Shown piece by piece: positions 32,295-45,084 of a stretch of 64,000 bases of DNA. Numbering within the stretch: the stretch's first letter is position 1; each line of letters opens with the position of its first letter. The notes under the pieces were generated by a model that was given only the letters and a program-made list of their open reading frames with translations, was not told the origin of the DNA and made no database searches. Source of the stretch: Hypomesus transpacificus (Eukaryota > Chordata > Actinopteri > Osmeriformes > Osmeridae); assembly GCF_021917145.1 (NCBI RefSeq), contig NW_025813796.1:682001-746000 (forward strand), in the 5' to 3' direction. The position numbers and the translations under genes were made by a program.

Positions 32295-33110
32295 TGTGGC
32301 ACAAGCTTCTTGTATTTTTATCAGACTACAGTGGCACACTGTTCCTTCACAGCAAGATGGTCCTGGGATCGATTCCAGCATAGGGTAGGCCTGCTGTCCG
32401 GTGCTTAGGTTGACTCATGGGCCTTGCAGTCCTTCTTCACTTTAACAACATTAATTTGAAGATATGTAGCTGGATTAATCCCACATCTTAATACCTTGTC
32501 CTGTTTTGTTGTGGCTGTAGTGTTTTTGATCCCCAATCACTCTACTGCTGATAATATCCTTTGAAATGTACTTGCTGTGGATTATAGATTATGGGGTTGA
32601 AGTAGGCCAGGTCATCTTTTTACACTTCAATAACAGGCATCATCTCCTTGGGTTCTGGTTAAGTTTACAGTTTAAGCACATACAAGATCATTCATGCATG
32701 TGGCACCAAAAGACCAATCCTTTTATTGAAAGGACATGGGAACTTTTGTATGCATTTTGCTGGCAATCAAATAAATCATAAAGACTGCAGGTGTGAAGGT
32801 CTGGGCACAGGAGGGCCTCTTAGTTGTCGTCATGAAGCAAAACCAACTATCCTGCAGGTTATATAGTGGGGTATATAGCTCACCTGATGCTAATTATTAG
32901 CTGTTGATAAGATGGATCTGGTTAGTTACTTGTGGGCCAGGAGGCATCAATTACAGGGCTTTTCATCTCTTGGAGAAGGGTTGAGCAGCCCTGGTTTCCA
33001 GTAGATGTATACAAAAGAAAACCTGATGCATTTATATGATGTTGTGACAGTCAGTGTGAAGATAAGTTATATATGCTCGAATTAAAAAAAGACAAAACAA
33101 TATGGTCATA
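32295..33110. other. Intergenic between hAT element and mfhas1 3' end
   Basis: Mostly unique AT-rich DNA. A fragment at about 32327-32380 (CACAGCAAGATGGTCCTGGG then ATCGATTCC) resembles the tRNA-like block of widespread fish SINE-type repeats. No gene is recognised. Confidence 0.4.
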
Positions 33111-34515
33111 TCAAAACCAGCAGTTGGTTTATTTGTATTTGGTGATTGTTGACTGTCGTGTCGTGAGATGGTTTGATCAGCTACATATAAAATAGGATGT
33201 GCACTCTCACATAGGCCAAGTGAGTCATGCACAACATTGTACTGTAAATAATGTTGAGGGTGGAACAACCTGTGTCAACATACAAAAATAAAGATATGTA
33301 CAAAAGGTGTTTTAACGCTTTTTTAAACATATTGCAGCATCATCCCATACCAGTGAAAAAACATCTTGAAACAACACGATCACAACAACCGTAATGAAGA
33401 GTGTATACTCTACCAATAGAGAAGTACTCTTTATCTGTTTCTATAACATAACAAGATTCACTTTTATTTACATACCATGATCATTTTTGGACAAGTCTCG
33501 AAAGAAACTGAATACTTTTCATACTAGGATTGAAATATGACATACACCCACCAAGGTGTGGTGAGGATATGTTAAACATCTTTACAAATCCAGTCAAACT
33601 GGAATTTCCTTGGCATAAAGGCAGTCAATTACAGCATTTACTACATATGATACACCCGACCTTCTTCATGCTAATGCGAAAGATCGTCTCCGTACAAGTA
33701 AGGATGGGTTTTAAACAGCGGTATGCGTTTGTGTGAAGCTTTACAATATAACTTGGGTGTTCATTAAAAAACATTGTTCCCCCTGTGTCCTGTGGCAACA
33801 ATCTTGAGGTTTGTGTACAGTACTGTAGAAAGATATACAAGTAGACAGACCCTGGAACAGTACAGTTCCTAATAAATAACAAAAAGCAAGGGGGGTCACT
33901 ATCGCAGGAGCAGGATAAGCAGCATTAAGGGATACTAACTAGTCTTTAAATAGGATTCTGATGCCAGTTGAAACAGAGACAAAGTCATCGAGGAATCGCG
34001 TGTTCCATCCTTGTTGCTTTCAAGTGGTGAGTTAATATGGTGCATATATTGATATAGAAAGAGAGTCAGGTAACTGGTGTATGAGAGGTTTGCCATAAGG
34101 TGAGGGGAAATCCAGCAGTGGAAGACAACATCCTCCATTATTGTCATTTTCAATATGGTGCGGCAGTGAAAGAACAGCTGGACACCCTTCAAAAGCCAGA
34201 AAAAGAGAACATTCAAATTAGATTTGGACATAGTTGTAACAATGTCTTAATAATAATATGTTTAATCGACTACTATTAACCATTATTCGTAGTCTGTTGC
34301 CTCTGCCTGGGTTAAAACATACTTACATGTCTAACCACTCATCTCCTCTGTTGCATTCAGCCGGCGATGCGTTTCTGGGAGTGACTTGCGTGGCTGACAG
34401 GGTCCAGGCTGAGTGAGCGAGAAGGATAGCCCAGGGTGGGGTTTATATGGAGGGGGAAACACAGAAGCGGACGTGGGGCGACAGACAGGGTGGGCCACTG
34501 GACTGAACGCTGGTC
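33111..34515 (-). other. mfhas1: Probable mfhas1 3' UTR
   Basis: The region follows the mfhas1 stop at 34516-34518 on the gene's strand and lacks conserved coding sequence. AATAAA on the minus strand appears at 33465-33470 and near 33126-33131, either of which could end the mRNA. A strong donor (CAT then GTAAGTATG, near 34326) and an acceptor-like TTTTGAAG (exon from 34186) could splice out about 140 bp within the 3' UTR. The UTR extent and the intron are inferences. Confidence 0.45.
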
Positions 34516-34646
34516 TCATTTGAGACAGGGGCTAACGACAGTGGGCGTAGGCGGGTACACCAGCGCCACGTTGACCCTCTCGGAACCGTTCTTTGGGCAG
34601 ATGATCTCAGTCAGGCCCTCAGGGCGTGGCTGGCTGAGGAGCTCAC
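34516..34646 (-). CDS. mfhas1: mfhas1 coding exon 2 (C-terminus)
   Basis: After a CTCTCTCAG acceptor the frame continues from exon 1 (G|GT) as GELLSQPRPEGLTEIICPKN, then GSERVNVALVYPPTPTVVSP and CLK, then TGA. This matches the end of human MFHAS1 closely. Human MFHAS1, as I recall it, continues about 10 residues further (KNVGEKHRNQ), so the fish protein stops slightly early. With exon 1 the total is 1024 aa from the first ATG or 1007 aa from the second. Confidence 0.93.
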
Positions 34647-34725
34647 CTGAGAGAGAAGGGTAAAGAGAGAGAGAGAGAGGGAGAGAGAAGGGTAGAGAGA
34701 GAGAGAGATAGAGAGAAAGAAGGGT

Positions 34726-34761
<36 letters not shown>
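34647..34761. repeat. GA-rich microsatellite next to the mfhas1 exon 2 acceptor
   Basis: GA repeats with interspersed AAGGGTA read as a CT tract of about 110 bp on the mfhas1 strand. The tract runs straight into the 3' splice site and is effectively an expanded polypyrimidine tract. Confidence 0.9.
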
Positions 34762-34763
<2 letters not shown>

Positions 34764-37700
34764 ATTTATTATTATTTTTACTCAGGTGATCTTTTTACAA
34801 CAATCTTCAACAATAAAAAGATTACTTGTTCTCGTGACATGAAAATGTGAGGTACGTTTGTTTTTTTGAAATAGCACATTTGCAATGAAATATCAACGAC
34901 CAGAAATGTGATGAAATGTGAATTTTATGATTTTGCTGATTGGACCGCTGTGCCCAATTTGCCCACAAGAGGGCAGTTGGACCACATCATCGCCACACAA
35001 CAACAGCAGCACCATAACAGTGAGTTCCCTGGAATCCCAAGTGGGGGATTTCAACAGGCTTTGTTAGACTGCTGCATATGTGAGAAGGCAGTCTATCAAA
35101 GACTGAAGCAGCATGCATGCCAGTGATAGAATGTGTGGGTCTTATTCATCCGCATTTCCGGACTCAAGGATGGTGCCTGACTGAAGGCAGAGGGTTGGCT
35201 GACAGCCAGCACCCAGCTGTATGTCACATGCTTGTGACTTCCAATTATGGGGGGGGAAAAACTAAAACGCCCATTTCACTGGCAAGCGATCTCTACGTTC
35301 AACAACCAATGTCTTGTGTGGACATCCATAAAAAAATGTCTGGCTTGTGTTCAATCTTATCTGTAGCAGTAGTAGTAGTTTATTGGGTCTTTATGCACAA
35401 TTTTCCAGAATGAATGCACATAGAAATACATCTAATAAGGCCTTCAATTATGTAAATGTCTGTAAACTGAGATACTGAAAATACATAGGCAAGAAGAGGA
35501 ATTTAGAGACAAGTGCAGGTCATTTTACTCTCGACAGTGTTCTGTTCTTTCCTGGAATCCTGACCCTGTGACGAATCAGCAGACCTTCAGGAAAACCTGT
35601 TTTGAGAACAAATACAGGAAGCACAGCAGGTGCTACATTGCTCAACAGGACCAGGATAGGAGAGAGAGGCACGGACACATTTCCTCTCTCCTAGGATACA
35701 TATCCTCCCTCCTTTATCTCCTCCATCCTCAGCCTTTCAAGACACAGCAGAAGGAGAATCCGTGTTTTTTGTTTGTTTATATGGCGTTCAGTGTGGCACA
35801 GGCTGTCTCTGACCCTGCCTGGTTGTCCACAAACTGCTTCGTGTCTACACCTTGTGTCTAGTGTGTGTGCTCATGTGTGTTGCATGCTCAGGCGATAGGA
35901 GTTATGGGTACAAACCGAGGCAGAAACAATTGGTTAAGTCGCCTCTGACTATATTATTACTGCCAGCCTGTGTCTCCGCCTGTCAGCAAAAGTGTCGTGC
36001 TGAACCGGTACCGAGTGCAGAGAAAACCCACTAACTGGAGACTCCAAAAACCATGTGAAATCCACTCCGTACATATGACGCCGATGCATCCATTTCTCAT
36101 CTGAAATAGACACTGGTTATTCTATTCCGGAAAAGATGAACTGAAATCTCCGACGCAAGCAGAGAAGAGGGAGTTGTGGCGTACAACGACGACTAAAGCG
36201 TCCGTTTCGTTTGATTTTATTCAACAGCGACATCAATTGTCCATCAGTCAAACCCTTGTCTGTGGCTAAGCTAGGTTTGTAGACCCTTGTTGTTGTTTCG
36301 GTACTGTAGCTGTGCCCATAGCCTTTTGTTAGGCATCTGCCTGAAGCTCACTAATATCGTATTGACCTGTCATCACCAGAGTCTGATCTGGGCTTATCTG
36401 CTTGAGACTCGATTGACCCGTTTCAGTGTCAGTACCTCATGTACTGACCTGCTAGTATTAACATGATACAAACGCCCAGGTCTGCTTATGTGGCTATGAG
36501 GCCCCAGCAGTAAAACCAGAAGTCTCTTAGCAACCCTATCTGGAAAGCAATAGGAATCCCTTCGTTTCTAAGGACTGGCTGGATCCGTTACCATGGTTGA
36601 TATTTGCTTTGGTCTCTGTGCGGCAGACTAAAGACACTTCATTCGTGATTTATTTTCCCACACAGCTTCAAGGAAATTGCAGTTGAGTGTTAAACATATG
36701 AACAAAAGAAGAGAAAAAAAAAATGGCATTACTAGGCTGATATAATCCAAACCATTCAGCACATTAAGCATGACTGCAATGTATTTTTCCTTCTGGCAGT
36801 TTAAAGAGGTCCATCAGCCACCCAGTTCTCAGCAGCACTTAAACCATTAGGCCCATTGATTTTCTATTCTCTCGTCATCAGGGCAAGGCAGGGCTTGCTA
36901 GGCAGAGTTGTTTGACATCAGTCGGACAGCTGACCACACGACAAACAGACTATCGGGGATTACAGTCCAACAACGGTTACCACGTAGATGCCTCGCAGCA
37001 GTAGTAGAGTCGTGCTTCGAAAACGCTCAACTTTGGGATGTGGAATATGCAGCCTCAGTTTACTGAGGATGCAGCGGGTCATTTGAAAGCACTTCATTCC
37101 GGTAAGTCGCTTGGCACAGACATCTTAGTGTGGAGGAGTGCGTTACAGGAAGCAGATGCTGAATCATGCAGGCCGTTTACTCTGGTTGTCCCTGAACTGG
37201 GTCAGAGAGAGCACAGTGGAACACCTCGGCCCACTCTGGCGGCTGGCCCTCTTCCCCCCCGATGACTGTCAATAACCTGGAGAGGGAGGGGGGGGGGAGG
37301 GGGTGTCTGGCTGACACGCGAGCTAAGGTATGTGCCCCCCCCCCCCCCCACTCCCCCACCTCATTGTGTGACAAGGACTAGTTGTGGAGATGGAGACACA
37401 CTCCTACTCTGCTTGCTTGAGCTTGCTCCTCGTCTGCATTTCCTCCGCTCCTTCTCTCTCCGCCTCAGAGACTTGCCCGCGAAAGAGAAAGGTCTATTTT
37501 TCCCCAGGCGGCATCAGAAGAAAAAAGGGTAGTTTTCCTGTGTCTAAAAAACAAACCCGTTGGAAGCAGCCAGCTGGACGTGTTTTAGACAAACACGGGA
37601 GGAGACCGGCTGTGCCTTCAAGGTCTGCTCCCTTTACAATGGCCTCCGCAGGCCTCGGCCCTTCACTTCCTCTTCCTCCCTGGTGTGAGACTCTGCCAAG

Positions 37701-38848
37701 GCGGTTTCACAGAAGGGTCTCCAGGGAACATGGGAGAGGAGGGGCAACTGGGCTTCGGGAGGGGTGGAGTTTGGAGTTCACGCCGTCTTTCTGACAGTGA
37801 TGGATGAATATCACACATTGAGATGGACGAGGGCTTCTGAATAAACAAAATGCATGCAAAGGCGCCCTTTCTTTGTTTGTCTGTTTGCATAGACCGATAA
37901 ATGGATCACTGATGTAATCAACCTCCTGCCTTGTGTTGGAAAAGGATCGACTGCAAGGTCAGTCTGTTCCTAGTTTTTATCTCTCCATTTCCAACCATAG
38001 ATTAGGGGCACTGACTTCTAAGCAGAAGGCTGAATTTATTTCCTGTTACTCTTCTTCATCCACGGGTGACCTCATCTTCCCACTGAGAGAAACTTCCTTA
38101 TTACCGACGCAACTTTTCTCCCGACTGGAAGTCAAAGTCCCAAGGATGGACTTCTAGGCTTTTCGTAATACAGTTGTTCACATTCTTTACATTCACAAGC
38201 AACTCCAACTGAATGCTTCGTGCGCTATCCCGATGAACAAAGATAATGAAACTGACTAATGACCGAGGCGGTGACTTTGTCTCTGTTCTCTTACTAAGAA
38301 GCGTGACAACGCCTGGCAAAATGCCCACACCAGGGTTGAGCTGTAGGCTGGCCAGCTAGCTGTCCCCTGCCAACTCTCTCTCACTCCATATTAATGAGGG
38401 TGGAATGACAGGAGACAACGGATACCCCCTCCACTTTCTCCAGTTCCTGAGCACAGCTATCAACACAAGCCCTGTCAGAGCAGCTACCACAACGACCCTA
38501 CATGGAAGTACACGGCACGAACCAAACATACAGCACCCCGTCTAACAAAATCCCACTCTCCTGCAACTCCCAAACGCAATAAGGTGGTTGGGCAAGGAAC
38601 AAAAAGGATGATATTTGGCCGAATCCAAAATCAGCTTATGTCACAGGAAAGGGATTTTTTTTTGGGGGGGGGGACCAATTTCGTAGTCTAATCCAGCCCA
38701 ATCCACGGCCGACGCTCCCAGAGATAACCTCTCTCTCACGGCCAGCTCTCCGCAGCATTATTCCACAGGATTAAACTGAAGATTTGTCAACGTGCTGCGC
38801 TCGTGCAGCAGCCTAAAACAAAAGAGAATCATCCCGAGTGTCGCACGG

Positions 38849-38903
38849 CCTCATCCCTGCCTCATCCCTGCCTCATCCCTGCCTCATCCCTGCCTCATCC
38901 CTC
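38849..38903 (+). repeat. 11-bp tandem repeat, 5 copies
   Basis: Five back-to-back copies of CCTCATCCCTG, the last with one changed base, lie inside mfhas1 intron 1. Confidence 0.95.
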
Positions 38904-38957
38904 TCCCCTCCCGCAACACCACGCAGCCTCAGGTCGAGCGGAGTCTGATTAACATAT

Positions 38958-38959
<2 letters not shown>

Positions 38960-38990
<31 letters not shown>

Positions 38991-39200
38991 TGAGAGAGAC
39001 ACAGAGACACAGAGACAGAGAGACACAGAGAGACAGAGAGACAGAGAGAGACATAGAGAGACAGAGAGAGAGACAGAGAGACAGAGAGAGACAGAGAGAG
39101 AGAGAGACAAAGAGACAGAGAGACAGAGGGAGACAGAGAGAGAGAGACAGAGAGAGAGAGAGACAGATAGACAGAGAGAGAGAGACAGAGAGAGGGGAGG
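38960..39200 (+). repeat. Compound GT / GACA-GAGA microsatellite
   Basis: A GT run (38960-38988) passes into about 210 bp of interspersed GACA and GAGA units, a polypurine-rich compound satellite inside mfhas1 intron 1. Open frames through it are low-complexity artefacts. Confidence 0.92.
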
Positions 39201-40083
39201 GGGGCTCACAGCTGGGTCAAACAGAATAATCAAGTGGATCTAAAAAAGGAGGAGACCCCCCGCCCCCCCTCTCGTTCTCTAGCAGTCTGGGGACAAAGGA
39301 GGATAGTGGTGGTGCCCCCCCGCCCCTCCAGCACAGCCTCCTCTGTCCCACTGGGGGTAGGGCAGGGAGGGGCAACACCTCAGACAAAAGCCCTACAACT
39401 GGAAGGCCTGTGGCTGATCCTGCACCGAGCACGCTCTTGGTCATTAGCATGCACACACACGCACATTCCACACCAGAAGAAGATGTGATTCCTCTGCTCT
39501 AGATAGGGAAATGTTTTTAATAGACACACACACACACAAAAAAACATGCATAGCAATACACCCTTATTTTTTACGTTATCTAAATGGGGATACCCATTCC
39601 AAATAAATATATCTGGAATACAGATAGGGTGAGGGTGATTACGTTAGCAGGTCCAAAACGTTGTGTAAGAGAAGGTTGACGTCGTCTCTGACGGGTATCC
39701 ACTCACATTCCGTAAGGTTTTCCAGGGTATCCATGCAGAAACATGGTTCTCTCCAACTTTTACTGCCTGTATTGTGGTTTAAATGTGTCTGGGAAATTCA
39801 CCTCAGGTGCACACGAGCTGGATGTCCCTCAAATGCTGTCAAAACACAGACAAAGAATCTGCAGTTGCACAAGGGAACGGGGGAGCTCAATCCAGACAGA
39901 GAAGCTGGTGGATACACAGGAGGGAGGAGATTTAAGGTTTGTGTTGTGTAAGCCTATGAAGTTTATAATTGGACAGCCCAGCTCGGCCATCTTTAATGCA
40001 GTCTGAGAGAGCAGGCCTTTGGGTAGAAGTGTACAGGCAGCAGTACAGTTCACCCCGGCAGGGAGTGAACAGTGTGTGTGTGT

Positions 40084-40110
40084 GGGGGGGGGGGGGGGGG
40101 GGGGGGGGGG
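40084..40110 (+). repeat. 27-base poly-G tract after a GT run
   Basis: GTGTGTGT leads directly into an unbroken G run. The stretch is a candidate G-quadruplex and a likely spot for assembly length error. Confidence 0.9.
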
Positions 40111-41296
40111 ACAGAGGCCACCGTCAGCTGCCCTAAGATCCAGAGGCCGGCAGCTCAGTCACAGGATTATCACCGCGTTGCGCTTAGGCAGTCAGTCCAG
40201 ACGACGTCACACAAGGTCACGTTATCAACACACTCCGGCAGAGATAAGCGCACTCTGTCTCCCTCCCTGACAGACAGACGCACTCTTAGTACAGTCTTTC
40301 CTTCTGTCTCCGCTTGGCGACAGAACCACGCGCGGCTTAGCAGCCGGTCGGGTGATCAGATGTGGTTGAGTCGGCGCTGTGTGCTGAGGTGAACTCTCCC
40401 CTGGCGGTCTGACCTGCAGTGCTGCCATGTGATGGAGAAGAGGACCGAGTCTAGACAGGGACAGCCACACCACGCTATGAGTCAGCATGACAGCCACCTA
40501 GATCACGTTAGCATGCTAGCAAGGGGTTAGGCTAGGTTACGCCTCGGTAGTTGGAAAATGTCGAAACATCAATGGCATCATGAATACGCTCTGCAAACAC
40601 AAGGTGCGGAACAGAAGAGTCTTCTGAGCTGACATGCGGTTGTTCAGCTACATTAGTGAGGGTTGGCAAATGGCTGCACATTTTGACTAGGAGGCTACAT
40701 GTACTCATTAGATCTAGGCAGCACACTTGCAGCTCTCGTCTAAAAGAATCAACATATCGAGAAAGCCTTTGATGTCAGAAGGAAAAAGGTTGGATTTAGA
40801 TGGAAAAAAAGTGCACAGACAAAGATTAGTCCCTGGATAAAAACCCGTATTTGAGAATAGGGCGCAATAAGGTTGAATATCGAACATGTTGCAAAACATA
40901 CACAACTATGCCAGAGACGTACAGGAAAACACAGAGAGAAAATGTGGCTCTAAAACATCATACATGAAAGTAATCCTGTTTGAACATTCAGCTCTTGACA
41001 CGAGTTTGGAGCCTTAGGAATGTGTGGCCTATTTCCATGGCTGAGAAGATAGCCCCAAAATAACCAATTCTGGCCATTCCACAGGGGGGTAGCCTTGGAG
41101 ACGGTCCTGCAAACAGCTCAAGTGGGTCCACAGTGAATTCTGCAGGGAGAAAGGGTCCTCTGGGGTCCTCCGAGCTGGAGAGGCCGAAGGGGTGAGAGCC
41201 AACAGCACCTGAGTTTTCAAGATGGCTGTGATTTTGAGGCTTCAAGTTACCGCACAGAACTCGTCAGGACTAAAGGTTGTGAGGTGAAACAGCATT

Positions 41297-41440
41297 GGCC
41301 GGATTTCCCAGATTCGTTAAGAAGCTCCTAACGCTAACATCTTCTTAAGACCGTTCTAAGAGCGTTCTAGAGCACTCTTAGAACGTTCTTAAGACGTTCT
41401 TAGCGTTAAGAGCTTCTTAACGAATCTGGGAAACCCGGCC
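41297..41440. mobile_element. 144-bp palindromic foldback element (MITE-like)
   Basis: Left arm GGCCGGATTTCCCAGATTCG and right arm CGAATCTGGGAAACCCGGCC are inverted copies. The complementarity continues almost to the centre through TTAAGAAGCTC and AACGCTAA blocks (near CTAGAG), so the unit can fold into one long hairpin. ATT flanks both sides and may be a 3-bp target duplication. There is no coding capacity. The superfamily is not assigned; short target size and foldback form would suit a PIF/Harbinger-like MITE. Confidence 0.8.
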
Positions 41441-44400
41441 ATTGTCAGTCAGTGAAACGAAGTGCGCGTGAGTGGTTGTCAAGCTACACATCCAGATGTG
41501 AACATCTGGCGCTTAAATGATCAGCGTCGTCAAGCAGCTCAGCCGGGAAGCCCCATGCCCACTATATTCTGAAGCTGTCCAATCAGGCTTTCCTATTCCC
41601 ACCGACCCATACGCAAACACACAGATCATCAAGATGTCTAGTTAACGAGACAATCCTTAGGGATCAATGCTAATATCTACAGTAGGGTCACATTCGGATA
41701 ACACTGCACTTCATCTGGCTTGCAGCATGGTCAGACATCAAACTATGAATTTGATGTTCTATTGGTCGGTGACCCAGGGTGACCTACTGTTGAGCACAAC
41801 CTGCCTTCAGGGAGCTGACACATTTAGAGAAGTGGGGTGCCCAAACTGGAATCCCCTCTTACAGGAGAAGTTTAGCCCGATGCTCACCAAAGCAGAAGAG
41901 CATGTTAGGTCGTCGTCGTTATCTACCGCTTGTCCGCCATGTTAGGTCCTCATTTCAATATCACGAAAACGTAGGAACATATTAAAACTCTCAATGGAGC
42001 GCCTCTTCGCAACACAACAAGATTGAATCTTTCACTGGGGACGTTAGTGGCTTTCACATTTACAGAGTAATGTGCCAGTAAAAATGAACACATTTTGTGT
42101 GAATCATAAGACCTGTCGAAAATGTTGATTACAAAAACGACGTTACAGACATCAACAGCAACCGGATGAGATCATCTTCCCACAGTAAAGAGGGCCTCCT
42201 AAAATAGTTGTCCAGCTTTAGAGGTCAGTAACACACAGGGAGAGAGAGAGGCCTCTGACTGGTGGAACCCAGAGCAACATTGTGTAACGGCTTATGAAGG
42301 GAATGCAGAAGATGGGGGGCTTTAATGAACCGTTATGGCCATTAAACAGGCGGCGTTCCACTTCCAACACAACAACACAGAGCCAACTCCACATCCAGCG
42401 TGCAGCTTGGGGTTGGATTGATTACGGTTCCTCGCACATGCGGGACTGAGAGGAACACGATGGGCGGTCCGCCAGGCGCTGAATACCACTTCTCCCCCCC
42501 CCCCCGACAGCTGTGCTTCCTCCACCGCCCTGACATGACACTACATCCTCCGAACACCCATCTCTGGCGCTACGCAGTTTACTCTGTCCAAGCCAACGCT
42601 GTGGGAGCGCCCATTGGGTCTTTTCTGCAGCCTTGCGTCAGTACTTGGCTTCACAGATAGTGTTCCGACTTGTCACGTTTCAATCTAAGCAAAGCAAGTG
42701 TCTTCGCCCAGAGGGCATGGGAGCTCTGGCGAGCTGTGATCAGGATTGATTCCTTCTAAGCATCCGTATTCTCCACCCTCAGTTCCCAGGCTGGAGAGCC
42801 TGTCGGGGAGTGTGCTTTGACCGGAAGGAAGGTCTACAAGCGCCAACCAGGAGCATTAAGGGACTGCCCTAATTTCATTTCCAAGAGAGCCACTTCCCTT
42901 TATTGCAGACAATAGACTGAAATAGCTAGTGGACAAGCCCCCCTGTTTTTACAACCCTGATGCCGCTAATAACTTCAGCACTAAAGGGAAAGGGTTAGGA
43001 GAAATGTAAATACTTAAATAGTTTTGATCATTTAGACATGCTACAGAAAAAACAACTAAAAAACAAGAGAGAACTGTGTGACGGAGAAAACGTATACACA
43101 AATAAAAAGGTACAGGGCTGTAGATGATGCTTACTGGCTTGTCAGTGCTTACTTGAAGTACCATACGGCCTACTGACAAATTGCTACAACTGTGTCAGGG
43201 CGGCTGTGGTACGAAGAAGCATTCAGAAGCTGCTATAACAAGCCAAGTATCGAGTAGCAACTTTCCTGTGGTCGCAAGGCTAGCATTTAGCAGCAGTGGT
43301 TTCCACCTCCTTCAAGCCTCTTGGCTCTTATTCACACAGTAAATCATTACAGCCCATTTTCAGCACGGCAGATTGATATTCCATCAGTGGGTGGAAAGGT
43401 TTGCCACAGCCACACTCCGGTAGTTAGGCTTCTGGGTTGTATCTAACAGAAACGTCTGTCTGGAATAGGAATAGAAACCGTTTTAGAATAACAGTGTCAC
43501 TATCGTTTAGTTGGTTTGTTAGAGCAGAGCCGAACCCCAAATCTGCGTGCTGCAACCCAAAAGAGTAAGAAGTGAAGCATTCGTTTGGTTGTTTAAGTGA
43601 TGTGGTTCCATACTCCACAGCAAGCTTTGTATCAGAAGTCAGAATCTCTGCAGCAGGGGTCAAGCGATGAACTCTTGTGTTCCAGGTGATTAATGACATC
43701 ATTGCTCCGGGAACTCCACAGGAGAAAGGCCCCGCCCCTTCTCTTCCCCTAGCCACTGTCCATGTCACATGTCTAAGATAACGCAGCGGGCTTACTGAAC
43801 ACAATGACATAACAGGATTGTCCCCTCAGAGATTACCAGACTGTTGTTGTGACAGATTTAATCTAGAAAACGAAAAATAACAATGCAGACGAGGTAAACA
43901 ACAGTTACTGATTACAGTTCTGACCATATACCTCGTGTTGCTCGTCTTGCCACATTTGAGGCTCCCTTATGGTAGTGTGTGAAATGTGAATCTGAGTACG
44001 GGCCACAGTACAAGAGCTGAAAGTGATTCGCTGACAACATAAGAGCATTCAGTTTCAGCCGCATCCGAAGAGACAGCATGCATGCAGACCCACAGCACAA
44101 ACAATAATAGGATGACTTATGTACTGAACTATATGGAGTTGGAGTTAAGGGTTCAAGGCGGCTGAACTTACTGCCTGCATGTACACACACACCACGTACA
44201 ACTGATTAGTATTTTCCAGGCAGGTAGAATTTCAGAAGGCTAGTCCAAATGCTATGACTAAACCACGGCAAAGTTCCCTGCCACACAAATATGATAATGT
44301 TCCTGATAAAGACCCACATCCATAAAAACGCGTACCCTGAGCAAAGACTCTACCCTCTACACAGATAAAATGTCTAAAGGTAAGCCACAACACAAATCAG

Positions 44401-45060
44401 GACTAACATCCCCCCACATCATTCATGTAACATGATTGATGTTTGAGCTTGTTTCAGACCACTTGTTTTACTCTTCGACATCATGTTAGCCTTGAAGGTA
44501 TGTAGCCTACCTTTGCACTGTCAAAAGAATATCCATTACATTAGACAAACTGGTTCCTTTAGCTCCCAGGTTAAGAACAATACACTTTCCCTCAGTAAGT
44601 AATGCAGTCTTCCCAGAAGATCCTTTAGGGGATGGAAGTAACCTGGATAGATGCCCATAAAAATAGTTGCAGCGTGGCGGAAACTCGTCCTCAATAAACC
44701 GGGCTTGGCATCATGGCACCGTGAAAGGGTATTACATTTCAAACTACCGAGCAGGTGCCTGGGGACATGACTCAACAACTTCAGATACCGTGAGAGAACA
44801 TTTCTCAAACAACAAAAGAGTTATCGGGACAGAAATGAACTTGAACGGAGAGAAAACGTGTCCAAACAGATGTCCCCGGTAAACTTCATACCTTTAAAAG
44901 GCAGACTCACCGCCTAGACAGGTACCGTTAAATGTCACCGTTGCCCCCGTTGAAGCCATGGCTGAGGATAGGGAGGCTTGGGAGGGTTGTAAGCTAAATG
45001 TAAACAAGGTTCGAATTCATTCGTTTTTCTTTTTCTCTCAGAGTGGACATTCATGGACAC

Positions 45061-45084
45061 GTGTGTGTGTGTGTGTGTGTGTGT
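45061..45084 (+). repeat. GT microsatellite
   Basis: Twelve GT units within mfhas1 intron 1. Confidence 0.9.

Noticed and set aside
33935-34231. 98-codon open frame on the minus strand downstream of mfhas1
   Set aside because: No recognisable domain and it sits in the probable 3' UTR.
37384-37794. 136-codon plus-strand frame within mfhas1 intron 1
   Set aside because: GC-rich open frame without domain, splice or neighbour support.
45000-45025. GGTTCGAATTC as a tRNA T-loop
   Set aside because: No acceptor stem, anticodon arm or matching A/B boxes nearby.
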